A stretch of DNA of 64,000 nt from Fistulifera solaris (GCA_030295235.1 AP026149.1:620001-684000); one strand, 5' to 3'; shown: positions 22,853-34,360, counted from the stretch's first letter. Numbers and translations are program-made. The notes: generated by a model from the letters alone, not told the origin.

Positions 22853-22990
22853 GTCGGTTCGAGGAATGAGAATTGGAAATGCAGAAGTTGTTTCTTTTTT
22901 GAAATAATTGTAAAGTTGGTTTGTTACTTAGTCTATGCGTCATTTATCCATTTCTATTTATTGCATCCTTCAATCAATCGTACATAGATT

Positions 22991-25386
22991 TCACGACCGA
23001 CCTCTTTCTCGGAGCACCATGTGGCACGAGCCATCAGGCTGTGAGGCTAAACCATGAAGCTCCTGGATAATAAAAGGCTCTTCGCCATTTCGAAAGTATT
23101 CAATGTCCTTTATTGAGTCGTCACCTGGGGGAAATACCACTAGCGCGTTTCGCCCTTCCTGGGTTGGCATGGATATCACGAATGAGCCTAGGGCCAAACA
23201 GAATTTGTTTGGTTTTTTCAATATGCAGTTGGTCCGGCGATGCTGGGGGATTAGTCTAGTTGTACACCGCGCTCGTAACATAAGTGCGTCGTCTAATCCG
23301 GTGGACTGTATTTGACCGCTCAGTCGCTGCTTGAACAATCCTTGGGCTTTCGGGGGGACGCACTCGGCAAGAAATCTTTTATGAACTGCAGGGACGGTGG
23401 AAGCAAATTGGACAAAGGATGTCATCGTATAGGCGGAGATGATCCAATTCGTGTCTGCTAGTAAGGAGTAAAAGGTCTTGGCAAGCTTTTGCAACTGCGT
23501 TGAAGGCGTATCCTCCGTTATCGCTTGTCCAATAACGCCCAGCACTTGAATTCTTTCAAGCTCTAAAGGAGATACTTTTTCAGCTACCGAGTTCTCACAC
23601 ATTTCTATAACACGACACAGTCGCACTAAATCGGCCGTAGTTGGACGATTTTCTTTCTCTATGCTTTCACGAATTCGTCGCAAAATGAGGATGCCCAAAT
23701 CTGCAAAGCTCCGTCCTTGATTATCTATTTGATGGCCACGTTGAAGAAAAAGCTCAATGAGAGAATGGAGACCGTTTGTCATAACCGAAGCTCTGATTGC
23801 CGACTGGTGAAACTGATTGGATTCCGCAGGTAATTGGGCGTGGTCGTCAGGTAGGGTGGCAACAAGCCTGGTCAAAGTTGCAATATCCCCTAATCGAAAT
23901 GTCTGATGCGTCTGGTGCTTTGACAGCTTTCTTTTCGGTGCATGGACTTGAGTATAGAATTACGTGCAACCACGAGCAAGGACTTGACCTTGTCTCGAAA
24001 TTGCGATTGAAGCATGCGGCTTAGACAATTCGATATCCCAAACCTAAGCTCCATAGATGTCCTTCCGTCCGTCGAGAGCTTGACAAGTAGGGAAAGAAAG
24101 GAGCTGCTTTGCTCATAGCAGCATTGTTCGATTGTAAACAGTTGTGTAATGGAAGTCAACAGTTCCCTTGTGAATGGATGTACGTCACTCAGAGACAGCC
24201 ATCGTATTAGCAGAAAGTGGAATGCAGTTCTTTCCAACAGCAGACTTTGGTCGCACACTATCAACACGTCGACGATGGTGGTGATCGACTGTGACAAAAG
24301 ACATTGAAAAGCAGGTGATGCTGTACTCCACTCTCTGGGTAGCAGATCAAACACCAATTCTTCTATGAGCATCAGTATGGTTTCGATGTCCTGTTGGGAT
24401 CGCTGCGAATCGTTGGCAATGACTCGTTCCACGACTTCCAGTATTGTCACGGATCGCCCTTGAACGAAAGCAAGATCTAGCGATTTGTGGACCTCTCGCG
24501 TTGACGTTTCCATCAAAAGCTTGAGCACAGTTGCACAGCCGTCTTGCTGCCGCTTTGCCAGCCACGTGGATACACACTTTTCGGTCTTTGTGGCCACTTG
24601 GTCCACGCCCTGCTGCAAGGATTTGTCTCCGGTTTGAATCACCGCCATTTTCAATCCTCGTAATATATAAGTGGTCTGGAGGAATCGCTCCGACAGCGAT
24701 CCGTGCAAGTCACATCCTATTGTGAGAAGAACACTGAGACGTCCGACCAGAAACGTCAAGACTTTGATGAAGAATATCTGTTTAGTTACATCAGGCGCTG
24801 TCGGTAGCGACATGAATCCATCATTTATGAGATCCAGCAAATACTTTGTGGCCATCTGTGACAATTCTGGAGGTAGCAACCCTAAAGCTTTTGCCAAATC
24901 GCTGATACCTTTCCACACAGGCGATAATAGGAAGGGCTTCCGTGTCACGTAATGGTTGAGACGCAGCAGTGACCCGATGGCAAATAAACCAAGCTGTTGC
25001 TTCTGATGATTCGCAGTTTCCGCTAAATCGCCGTTATACGCAAGATTGACGTTAGAGCAAACAGCTACGGGGGTATTCGCAAGAATGGCTTGGAGAAGCT
25101 GGACGATTCGTTGGTTGTTGTCATTTTTCTCGAGCAAATATTGCAGGAAGCGAAAGACTGTAGCGAGTCGAGTCAACATTTCAAGCGTTTCTCCTGTCTG
25201 ATTCAAAGTAGGAAGGAGATATTCAATTACTTGTTGATAAGAATCGTCTACTTCTTGATCGGTAAGCATCATTGCCTTTCGAACTTCCGGACAAGGAACG
25301 GCTTTCGAACGTAAGCATTCCTTCACGGTGCGCTTGTCGCCCCAGTCTCGACGTAAAGTTTTGAGCAACGTAGAAACGTCGTGCAT
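22991..25386 (-). CDS. Large helical-repeat protein, possible FIRRM/FLIP (DUF4487) homologue (one apparent frameshift)
   Basis: About 798 residues after repair, almost entirely alpha-helical with leucine-rich repeats like ARM/HEAT folds, no signal peptide and no membrane helix. The segment LLADTNWIISAYTMTSFVQF near the C-terminus resembles what I recall of FIRRM (C1orf112, plant FLIP), the partner of FIGNL1 that limits RAD51 in recombination; total length also fits that family (~850). This is pattern memory and not a search result. The frame breaks at an AAA run, 23897-23899 (TTT on the coding strand, one base short); repair gives a continuous RHF-RLGDIATLTRLV. The ATG at 25386 starts the first frame. 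An unrelated ARM-repeat protein is the main alternative. Confidence 0.65.
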
Positions 25387-25684
25387 TTCGTATCCTTTTG
25401 ACTTGAGTAACTAAGATGAAATCGCATAACGTCTGATTGTACGAAGAGCTCTTAATTTATGTTGACCAAGAGATCCTCATTGTCAAAGTAAGGTGTCGTA
25501 TTCGTAGCGTCGAAAAATGACACGGATGAGATGCAAAGTTGAATGCCGGTACGATACATTGGAATGCGAAATCGAACCATCTACCAGTTACCACTACAAC
25601 GTATGTATGTCAATGCAATTAGTGAGTATGCCATTCAATCCGAAAAGATTTCCAAAATTCTTACTGTACTATTTATTGCTCAAA

Positions 25685-28600
25685 CTAGGTTGGCAACGCT
25701 CGACCAAGAATCCCTAGGCTACCGGTGGAACCGCGGATTTCGGTCAAATCATCGTCTTCTAAGCTGCCCTTTCGCGAGCCGCAGAATAAAATGGCAGCAG
25801 ACGCCAGAAGTAACGGCAGCCATAACAGTATTCCGAGACCTTCCATAAAATGAATATTGTAGCGCACAGGAAAGTTGTCTTCATAGACAAGACCATGTGA
25901 AGTACGCAGTACCACCGACAGACTGTAAAACCCTGGTCCATATCGAATGTAAACGCGCTCTGTGTAGACACCAGATTGATTGTATTCACCGCGCCACAAT
26001 GCACGCTTCGAAGAAGTACCATCACGGATCTCTACCTTGTACACACGACGAATCGGTTCGTTGTGAATGTTGGGTCGGTTGTCAAAGATTTCGAACGTGA
26101 CCGGAACGTAGATACCGAGAATGTCCATGAAGCCGCGGCTAACATCATGCACAAAAATACCCTGCGATGCAGAATAGCCGTGCGCATGCGCATTTTCTCG
26201 ACCACGCAATTCACCGTGCGTCCACGTATTCAATGCGTGCCATGGTGAGTTGGATTCGAGGGTTATGATTTTCCCCGTGGAAGTAGCAACGACAAGATCG
26301 AGTCGGCCCGTTCCGTGTACGTCGTCCGCTTGAACCATGGCCGTCACCTGATCTCCAACAGCAACGGATTGTGTGCATCCGGAACCACCCTCGATTATAT
26401 ACAACTGGTCACGAAACGGCTGAACGATATGCAACCCCGGGGCTGAACCACCGGAAGGTGCGTGAGACCAAGTCTTTGACTTGGGTCTCCATTGGCCGCC
26501 ATTGCGTCGAATGTACTTTTCAATGTGACTCTGATCACCGTGAAGATCTATTAGCAGGGGTTGGGCTATTCTTCGATGGACGTCGCCAACAAACTCCTTT
26601 TCGCCCTCTTTGGTAAGTTTCTCTAGCTCCATTGGAAAGTGACTCAGACTTTCGCCTGTTGCAGCATTGAATGCTAAAACAAACCCTAAGCCCTCGATAT
26701 CGATAGACATCACCACATCCAAAACCCCATCACCGTTAACATCTCCGAGTGAAAGTGGACTTGAGGCAGCTATCTCTTCCCATTCGTTAAGCTGCAGAGC
26801 ATCGATTATACTTCGATGCCATATTAACTTGGCTTGTGATGTAAAGCAGGCAACATTCCCTCCTATATCTGCAACGAACACTTCCAAGTTCGTGTCCCCG
26901 GTAACATCTTCAACGAGAATTCTCGATTCAACAGGTCTGGGCATCTGAATTGGCCAGTGGTCTCGTTTAAACATATGGCGTGCATCAAAAGCATAAACCA
27001 TGCCCATACTCGTTCCAATAAGGACTTCCATTGAGTTATCACCGTTAAGATCAGCAACGGTAGGAGTGCCAAGAGCAAAGGCTCCCATTTTAGAATGATC
27101 CGCCATTACCTGTATCTCATCCACAAGAGTGGCGTTTTCGGGAGCTGTGAAATCAGTGCTCAAATCTAAATGTGTTTGACCAGTCCAACGGGTAGAATCA
27201 CCAAGCACGAGTGCTATCAGTGCACTTGCAACATAGCTGCCCCGTCTCGCTTCTGTCTGATCTCCTAAATCCTCGTGTTCGAATCGCTTGTACGAAAAGA
27301 ACCCCTCATGCTCGTCTTCATCAAAGTAATACGAAACAGGAATGAATAAAACATCGTCCATCTCTTTCTTGTCAGTGTAGGCTCTCGGGATTTCGACCAA
27401 AACCGGGTCGGCGAGGACATGCGGTGGTAGTCGAATATAGTTACTGGCATCGTAATATTCATCATGTGCCGGGTCATGACCATAATAATCATCGTACGCC
27501 CCGTGATAGCGCCCGTAGTCAGGATCATCTACATCCGCGGCGTATTCATCCGTCCCGGGCAACTCTTCACTTCCGGCAGCATCATCGTCTCGCGTGAAAA
27601 ACGCATCGTCGATGGCACCATCCTGTCGTACTTCGTCTTCTGCACCACTTCCACCTTTGTCTTCGCTGCTATCTGCCGCATGCTCGTCGAATTTCAAATC
27701 ATGATGATCTTCTCTGATTCGGTCTTCGTTGCCGTGTGCTTCCGTATCTCCATTTCCATGTAGTTTGTCAACAGCTATATTTAGATCAGTCACGTGATCA
27801 AGAAAGTGAATATCCGCTCCGTCGACTTCCCATTCTTTTGGATGTCCATTGGCGTCTTGCCGTGACATGTACTTTCCTGCATCATTGGAGGCGTTGGTAT
27901 CTAAATTGCCCTGGCGGAGACTTTCTTCAGATTCATGTGCGTCAGAATTCTCCTGAATTTCTCTATGCCGTTCTTCGTTGTCGAGTCGATGTTGCTCTTC
28001 CAGTCGTCTCTCATCATCTCCATAGATACGTCTCCGCCGTCGACTCTCTTCTGCATCTTCTTCAACTTCTTCTACGTCGCTGCCCTCCTTATCAGTATAA
28101 GATTTCTGGTCACTTTTTGTATTTTCCGACCGACGACTCCGTCGTTTCATCAAAGCATCGACTTGTTCGGACTCTTGATGAATCATATTTGCCGTTACTC
28201 CGCGTAACAATTCCTCTTTGATCGGTCCATTTCCACTATAAAAATATTCAAAGTAGGAATGATACGGATCGTGCGGTTTACTTCCTCCTCGTTTGGAGGG
28301 TGTTTGATCTGCGTCTCCTTCTTCATTGACAGTGCGATGGAGTATTTCATCGATCCGACCTTGCATCCATTCGCGTCGTACAAACAGACGAGGAATCTGT
28401 GTATGATGCAGATAGCGCTCGGGGTTGGCGATCAATCCAGTCACCGAAATTCCTCCATCGTAATCTACAACAATCGCATCTTGTATACCATCGCCATTGA
28501 CATCGTGTACGATGGGTGAAGTATGAAAGGAACTGCTTTCCAGTAAAAGAGGAAAGTCGGCCGATTGCATCAATGCTTCCGTAATGGTTTGACCGGGCGT

Positions 28601-29017
28601 TTCCAGTAATGCCGGTGTCAATACATCTAAATGTTCATATTGTGTCGTATAAATGACTTGTCGACCCAATCCTTGTGCGGGATAAATGGTATGAAGGCCA
28701 GGTGGATGTCGAATCGCCAAGGCAGGGCCATGCGCGGAATGGGGGCGTTGGGAATATCCAAGCGAGAATTGCAGAGGACACTGTTCTTTGGGAATGTTTT
28801 TGTATGATGTGATTTTATTACTAGCATCTAAATGCTTGGATATAGTCGTCGTCCAATCGATGCGATGCTCTAAATCTTGATCGTAAGGAGACGTTCGGTA
28901 AGCAATGTACGGCTTCGACGACGGATTCGCTTTTACTGTCAGCGACGGAGCGAGACAGAGAAGGAGAAGAAAGGTATTTGAGTGTGTCATTGTAATTGTT
29001 TTGACGTTAAGAGTCAT
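25685..29017 (-). CDS. DEX1: DEX1-like FG-GAP repeat membrane protein
   Basis: A 1110-residue type I membrane protein, intact. It starts with a signal peptide; an ATG at 28990 (MTHSNTFLLLLCLAPSLTVKA) gives a tighter one than the first ATG at 29017. It carries at least five FG-GAP/integrin-alpha-like calcium-binding repeats: DVNGDGIQDAIVVDYDG, DLNGDNSMEVLIGTSMG, DVTGDTNLEVFVADIGG, DVNGDGVLDVVMS and DVHGTGRLDLVVATSTG. A long acidic region (about residues 290-530, rich in Asp, Glu, His and Tyr) sits between repeats one and two. One helix (LLWLPLLLASAAILFCG) near the end leaves a short cytoplasmic tail. The arrangement matches plant DEFECTIVE IN EXINE FORMATION 1, required for patterned wall deposition. 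A role in the diatom surface is inference. Confidence 0.88.
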   Translation of the reverse strand: MTLNVKTITMTHSNTFLLLLCLAPSLTVKANPSSKPYIAYRTSPYDQDLEHRIDWTTTISKHLDASNKITSYKNIPKEQCPLQFSLGYSQRPHSAHGPALAIRHPPGLHTIYPAQGLGRQVIYTTQYEHLDVLTPALLETPGQTITEALMQSADFPLLLESSSFHTSPIVHDVNGDGIQDAIVVDYDGGISVTGLIANPERYLHHTQIPRLFVRREWMQGRIDEILHRTVNEEGDADQTPSKRGGSKPHDPYHSYFEYFYSGNGPIKEELLRGVTANMIHQESEQVDALMKRRSRRSENTKSDQKSYTDKEGSDVEEVEEDAEESRRRRRIYGDDERRLEEQHRLDNEERHREIQENSDAHESEESLRQGNLDTNASNDAGKYMSRQDANGHPKEWEVDGADIHFLDHVTDLNIAVDKLHGNGDTEAHGNEDRIREDHHDLKFDEHAADSSEDKGGSGAEDEVRQDGAIDDAFFTRDDDAAGSEELPGTDEYAADVDDPDYGRYHGAYDDYYGHDPAHDEYYDASNYIRLPPHVLADPVLVEIPRAYTDKKEMDDVLFIPVSYYFDEDEHEGFFSYKRFEHEDLGDQTEARRGSYVASALIALVLGDSTRWTGQTHLDLSTDFTAPENATLVDEIQVMADHSKMGAFALGTPTVADLNGDNSMEVLIGTSMGMVYAFDARHMFKRDHWPIQMPRPVESRILVEDVTGDTNLEVFVADIGGNVACFTSQAKLIWHRSIIDALQLNEWEEIAASSPLSLGDVNGDGVLDVVMSIDIEGLGFVLAFNAATGESLSHFPMELEKLTKEGEKEFVGDVHRRIAQPLLIDLHGDQSHIEKYIRRNGGQWRPKSKTWSHAPSGGSAPGLHIVQPFRDQLYIIEGGSGCTQSVAVGDQVTAMVQADDVHGTGRLDLVVATSTGKIITLESNSPWHALNTWTHGELRGRENAHAHGYSASQGIFVHDVSRGFMDILGIYVPVTFEIFDNRPNIHNEPIRRVYKVEIRDGTSSKRALWRGEYNQSGVYTERVYIRYGPGFYSLSVVLRTSHGLVYEDNFPVRYNIHFMEGLGILLWLPLLLASAAILFCGSRKGSLEDDDLTEIRGSTGSLGILGRALPT

Positions 29018-29420
29018 GCCAGAGTGAGGTGTAAATGAGTTGTAAGAAGTACGGAGTAAGAAGTAAGGATGCGTTTTGTTGTTGATGATCGTAGTCGTCC
29101 AGGGTCCAGGTTGATTAATTCCTTTACACCGATAGGGTTAAAGATCACATCCTCGCCTGTCAGTGGTACGAACTCAGTGTCCTTTGGGGTTCGGGGGAGC
29201 AGCTGGCGGTCCGAAATGAGTATAGAAAAAAGTGTACCAGCTACTGTATCACGGACACACAATCAAAACTCATCGATACTAGGAAGTTTCGCCTTGGCTT
29301 CGCTGCAGCCGTCCATGCAACGATGACAATGATACGTACACAAGCTGATTGCAATAGAAACATTATCCGCCTTGCCTTCTTTGTATCCATAACTCGCAAC
29401 TCACAAATCAACAAATAATC
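29018..29420. other. Divergent intergenic region
   Basis: About 400 bases between the divergent DEX1 and PWI/RGG genes. Includes TACGGAGTAA at 29050-29059, just upstream of the DEX1 start. No gene seen. Confidence 0.55.
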
Positions 29421-30864
29421 ATGTCGAATCATCCCGAGTGGGCCCTCGTGTGGTCGCGCAAACTAACGACGTCCGAAACCGAAACACTGCAACACAAACT
29501 ACGTCCGCTCTTTGCGCAAGGAGACGAAGAAGACATTCAGGATATTATTGATTACGCCATTACCGTCATTTCCAATCAGAAAGATATTCATTATATGGTA
29601 GAAGAAGTAGCGGGGATGGAATTGGAATTTTGTCCTCCCGAAGTGGCGCAGCAAATGGGGAAACATGTTTACGACTATTTGCACGAGTTGCAAACCCTGG
29701 AAACGGAGAAAGAAGGCAGGCCCAACACTAGTACTCCTACTTCCGCCCCTGAAAAGTCACACGTCGTTTCACTCCAAGTCGAGTAAAGGCAATGCATTGA
29801 CCATGTCGGGAGCACTTGGGGCATCGCGAGAAGGAGGACGTGCGAAGAGCAATTCGACACAGGGAGCCTTGACTTCGTCACGAGACCGCAACGACAAAGA
29901 TAAGAAACCACCCAACCGCAATAAGGAAACGGATAAAGGTGGCCGAGGAGAACGACGAGATGGCAAAGGACTCGCTTTTGATCGTTTGGTCGCAAAACGG
30001 AATGCTTCAAGAAATAGACAAAGCAATGGCGAGGAACACGCTAATCCGAGAGGTCGAGGTGATATGAGAAGCAATGACGGCGGAGGAAGAAGAAGCGGAC
30101 CGCGGGATGGACGAGGAGGACGTGGAGCAGGAAGGAACGAGCGAGATTCCAGAGGACGCGGCGAAAGAGAACACCGAGGTGGTCGAGAGCACGGAGGACG
30201 CGAACATAGAGAACATGCAGGACGCGGTGAAAGACAACACGGAGGACGTGGTGAAAGAGATATAGAAGATCGCGGAGGCCGCGGAGGACGTGGTGCTAAA
30301 GGAGGAAGAGATTTTAGAGGAGGACGGAACGATGAATACGACGGTCGAGGACGGCACTCTGGTGCTCGTCGAAAACAAGACGAAGAAGGCTTTGAGGATC
30401 CCGGCGTCAGCAAACGAGTCCGAAGAGAGGAGCACAATCAGTCGGAAAACTATAATGGCGGATACACCGAAGGCTACGATGAAAGTTACGAACAAGCGCC
30501 TCACAGTGGGTACAAGCAGGCGCCTTGGCAGAGTCCGGCGTTTCGCGGCCGAGGACGCGGTCGTGGGGGACGGTTTGGTCGTGGCACTCCCGGTCGTGGG
30601 ACCTTTGGGAATGAATCATATACGGAGAACAGTGGCGTTGATCCTGAGGCTGTCGCCGTCAATCCTTCTCCCATGGTCGCCGACACATTTGGTCGAGGCT
30701 TTGCCGGACGAAGTAGTTATCGAGGACGAGGGTTTTATGCCCCCGCTTATGATCAGGTGAAAAACATGATGAAGGCTAAGACTTGGGTTCGCAAAAAGGA
30801 AGGCGAAGATAGTACGAATAACGGAGAAAACGGCGGCAGTGGCGCTGGCGATGAGCAGGGGTGA
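29421..30864 (+). CDS. RNA-binding protein with N-terminal PWI/Nab2-like domain and RGG-rich region (one apparent frameshift)
   Basis: About 480 residues once repaired. The first ~95 residues (PEWALVWSRKLTT to KHVYDYLHEL) form a compact helical domain similar to the PWI-like fold at the N-terminus of Nab2/ZC3H14 and RBM26/27, involved in mRNA export and poly(A) RNA surveillance. The rest is dominated by RGG, RGR and REH repeats (about residues 150-370), typical of nucleic-acid-binding, arginine-methylated tails, and ends with a conserved-looking YDQVKNMMKAKTWVRKK. The frame breaks at the AAAA run at 29752-29755 (one base long), shortly after the folded domain. No zinc fingers are visible. Assignment to a named orthologue is not possible from sequence alone. 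Confidence 0.75.
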
Positions 30865-31322
30865 ATGAAGTTGCTAAGACGTACAAGTATTTGAAAAGAA
30901 AGATAATAACGCTGTGGAAACACACACAAAGAAGAAATTAAAGGATGAAAATGTGTACTGAAAATACCAATTTTTTGAATAAAACACATAGCAAAACGGA
31001 GGTCGGGGGAATCAAGTAGACGCAAGCTTGAACAGACGCCGGCGATCGATTCGATGCGACAAGAAGCAGAATGTACAAGGAAACAATCCGAATTTTCCGA
31101 TTTGGCTTGTTAAGGCCTTCTAGAGATCAATTCTACTGCCTGCATTGCGCTTTGCATTTTGCGACGACGACGGGATTGTTCAAACATGAATATATGATGC
31201 GGCTATCTCTTTTCATTGCTGACCACTTCATGATACAAAACCGGTCATTGTGTATAGAATAGACTGATCGAATGCCGGTCTAAGCCTAAAAGTTAAAGAT
31301 CAATCATTTCATCGTAACGAAT
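30865..31322. other. Intergenic region between convergent genes
   Basis: About 460 bases between the 3' ends of the RGG gene and the DUF1244-MogA gene. No supportable gene or element. Confidence 0.5.
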
Positions 31323-32490
31323 CTACTCTTGCAATTCCACTACCATATTGAGTAGGAGTGGCAGTAAGACGGGGATCATCTCCTGCACGCCTTTGGGGTT
31401 TCCAGGTAAATTCGCCACAACGGTGGAAGTACCCAAAATACCCGCAGTTCCTCTCGACAAACTTGCCAACGGCTGCAGACGCGAACACTCCGTCGTGACA
31501 AACGCCATGAGACCGGGCAATTCCGTGTCGAGAACTCGCTTCGTAGCTTCCGGAGTGACGTCGCGTGAACTGAATCCAGTTCCCCCCTGTCGTCAAGATT
31601 AAATGAACTTGATCTTTCCAGCTGTTCAAATGCGCTTGAATGCGCTCCGTGTCGTCTGGTACAATGGCTGATGTCACTTCACAAAGGCTATTGTTTTGTA
31701 ATACTTCTTGCACCGCTTCGACCACCGCTGGTCCCGACAAATCACCCGTCACATAGGTACCTTGACTCGCTCGATCACTCACCGTTAGAACTGCCACATG
31801 CAGTGGTTCGGGTAAATACTGAAAGGGAATGGGTGGTGGAATAAAGGGAGGAATGGTTCGATCTTCAGGTTGAGGTGCGGTTGATGCTTGTTTTGGTTGT
31901 TGTGGTGGTGTCAATGGAGGACCTGATTTACTTTCATCGACATCTTGACAACAAACATTCGACGCTAGCGGCATGTCACGTTTTTCTAATAGTGCCGTGT
32001 CGTGCTGGGCATGCAAAGCAGCGCTAGCTCCATATTTCTGCATTTGTTCCTCCGTCGCTTTTCGTTGATGTCGTTTCTTCCATTCGTCATAGGATATTCC
32101 GTAGACATGTTCGGCGGCTTCCGCGTATCCCATTTGATTCAATGCTTGTACCGTATCCGGTGACAAATGGCGAGATGTGTCGTCGACCATTTGTCGTGCG
32201 CTCTTGACCATCCACTGTTTGCGAGAGGAAATAATGAGTCATGTACAAAGTGAAGAAGTCAGCAACACGTGCACCTTCTGTTAATGAGAACAGATCGAAT
32301 GAGAACTTACTTTGGCTAAACAATTACGACAAAAGCCAGAAAGTGTCATGAGATCCAAATTTTGTACGGAATCAGAACGCTCTTGCAAATGATGACAAAG
32401 ACTTTGAAAGGCTCCAGCTTCCAATTCTTGTAGCACCGAAGAAGGGAGCTTTTGTGCGCAATAAGACGAAATAGGTGAAGCAGAAGTCAT
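31323..32490 (-). CDS. DUF1244 domain fused to MogA/MoaB-type molybdopterin adenylyltransferase (one intron, one apparent frameshift)
   Basis: Two exons, 32490-32311 and 32214-31323; the intron (GTAAGT...ACAG, 96 nt) joins LAK-WMVKSARQM in phase 0. The N-terminal ~115 residues match DUF1244, a small domain otherwise common in bacteria (QNLDLMTLSGFCRNCLAK, and VYGISYDEWKKRHQ). After a Pro/Gln-rich linker comes a MoCF-biosynthesis domain: VAVLTVSDRASQGTYVTGDL, then TTGGTGFSSRDVTPEAT and NLPGNPKG, the hallmark segments of MogA, Cnx1G and gephyrin-G, which adenylate molybdopterin. The frame breaks inside TTGG at a C6 run, 31582-31587 (G6 on the coding strand; G5 restores the motif). Repaired length is 356 residues. 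Function of DUF1244 is unknown to me. Confidence 0.88.
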
Positions 32491-32952
32491 TTTCGATACA
32501 GAAAAATAGCATGGAAATTAGGATGAGAATAACAAAATGATGCTTGCTCACTCCGTCAAACGAAAAATCGAAAAATGAAACAAAAAGGTCGCGTCGCTGC
32601 GACCTGCTAAAAGGTACCGGTACAAGTACCGGTACCGGTACCAGGTACCTGGTACGGAGTATAATTATTAAATTTGTTGTGCCTCGGAAACCGGAAATAG
32701 CAACTATGATTCAAAGTGTAAGCAACCTTTTGCCCTGACTGAATTTAAGTCAGTCACGAGCGCCTTGATTCCCGACACGAATGGTTTTCAGTCCCGGCAA
32801 ATCTTTCGTTTTTTGCAACCAAACAATAATTTCCCGCGTATTATTGAAGAATACCCCGGACTAATGACGATGATGACGCCCCGACCCCGCACACTCCGTG
32901 TAGTTTTTACTTGTGTTGGTTCTTTGAAGATCCAAATTTGTCAACGAGAAGA
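32491..32952. other. Divergent intergenic region with GGTACC cluster
   Basis: About 460 bases separating two divergent genes. A dense cluster of GGTACC/GTAC repeats lies at 32613-32656 and runs straight into TACGGAGTA at 32653-32661. No gene recognised. This is probably promoter DNA for one or both neighbours (inference). Confidence 0.6.
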
Positions 32953-32989
32953 ATGTATGGGGGACTTTTTGGGGACTTGCCTCCTACGA

Positions 32990-33020
<31 letters not shown>

Positions 33021-33829
33021 AAAAGGGGGCAATGTGAATCAGACACCGACGAAGGCTGCACCTAGAAGTAGAGACAGCACCGACAACAAGACGAATGAGA
33101 GTGCTGCGAAAAAGTCACAGATTTGTCGAAACAAAGAAAGAGCCGCCCTCGGTGGTCGGTCACTGGGGTACTTCTGGTACAGCGGTAGCATTTATTCCGG
33201 CGGCAGCGCGTAGAAAAAATCTCAAACGACCTGCTGCGTCTTTGTCGAGCCATACAAAGAGCACAAAAGAAAGTTGTTCTACAACAGCTGTAGCTTCATC
33301 TTTGCCAGAAGTCGCGACCGCATCGAATGTGAACGTTCTGTTATCTGTGTCGTGTCCGTCTGAAATTGCACAACGTCAACCAGACGACAAAGAAGTAGAG
33401 AAAACTGAAACCAATTTCATGGCTTCATTTACTTCGGTTCCACTTGGTACGGAAGAAATTTTAGAGAATGATGACAATCATGACGAACAAATCAAGGAAA
33501 CCTACAGTTCTACGCCTTTTTCCACAGATCAACACACACATCGATCGGATCGTTACGATCCTTTCCTACCAAACGATTTGTTGGAATACTGGGAACGAAA
33601 GGCGGTGGAGGAAATGTGGCGTGCGCAGGCACAAGCCGAACAACAACTGCTTCTCAATCGCGAACAAGCAGAGCAGCTGCGGGGGAAACAAGAGGAAGAA
33701 ATGCGGCTGAACAAATCAGAGCAACTGCCTCGGGGTCGAGGACGAGGAGGGCTTTCCAATTTGCCGGCGTGGATGGTGGAACAACAACGGCGACAAGACG
33801 CGCTCGGATCGGCTTCGAATGGACGATAA
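32953..33829 (+). CDS. SPF45/DRT111-like splicing protein, N-terminal part only (one apparent frameshift)
   Basis: About 291 residues after repair. It opens with MYGGLFGDLPPTKEQ, like the start of plant DRT111/SPF45 (RBM17) proteins, followed by a CAG-encoded polyglutamine run of about nine residues. It then has TAVAFIPAAARRKN, a Ser/Thr/Glu-rich middle, and YDPFLPNDLLEYWERKA leading into a charged helix, as in SPF45. The end, GRGRGGLSNLPAWMVEQQRR, recalls short motifs in SF1 and other branch-site factors. The G-patch and UHM domains that follow in SPF45 are absent; the frame ends at 33829 and no continuation is visible. The frame breaks at the A5 run, 33109-33113 (one base long). ATG 32953 chosen from the conserved start. 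Confidence 0.68.
32995..33020 (+). repeat. CAG trinucleotide repeat
   Basis: Perfect CAG/AGC run coding for the polyglutamine tract of the SPF45-like protein. Its length may vary between alleles. Confidence 0.9.
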
Positions 33830-34360
33830 AGGATAACAAATCTTACAAAGTTGCTCTGGTCGCTTACGATTCTAGCGGTCGGTATTGACGACAACTTTGT
33901 TTGGAAGCCGCGTTCTTGACGTTTTTTCGCTTTCTTTCACCATCGCGAGGTACAATTGTAATTTGGTCAGCCACTAGTCGGAAGTTGAAGCTATTATCTT
34001 GATAACTAATCCCTCATCGGTTCCCGGTTACAATGCGAAAGCTCGGCTTATTCTTGTATTTTAAAATCAGGAGAAGCCAACATAAGGACGGGCATCAGGC
34101 AATCAACTTATCAAACGCACGATGTTGGAAAGCATTTATCAGTATCAAAAGCTTCATGCCCATTTGAAATTAGAAATAGAATGAATTTTATTCGTTTGGA
34201 TAACAAAGGATAATTATGGTGGTTGTGCTACCTGTAAGGAAGGCTTTTTACAAGTAGTGAGAAAAACTCGAGACTAAAGCGTCGTATCCAAAATTACTAC
34301 CTCTAGAGAATTATTGCCATCTAAAAAATGCATACATTCGATTTATGCTAAGGACCTCAA
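33830..34360. other. Intergenic region between convergent genes
   Basis: About 530 bases, AT-rich, between two 3' ends. No G-patch or RRM coding sequence was found that could extend the SPF45-like gene. Nothing else recognised. Confidence 0.5.

Noticed and set aside
27736-28221. 161-codon ORF opposite DEX1
   Set aside because: Exact antisense shadow of the low-complexity acidic region of DEX1.
29769-30437. 222-codon Pro/Ser/Arg-rich ORF opposite the RGG gene
   Set aside because: Its composition is the mirror of the RGG repeats on the plus strand.
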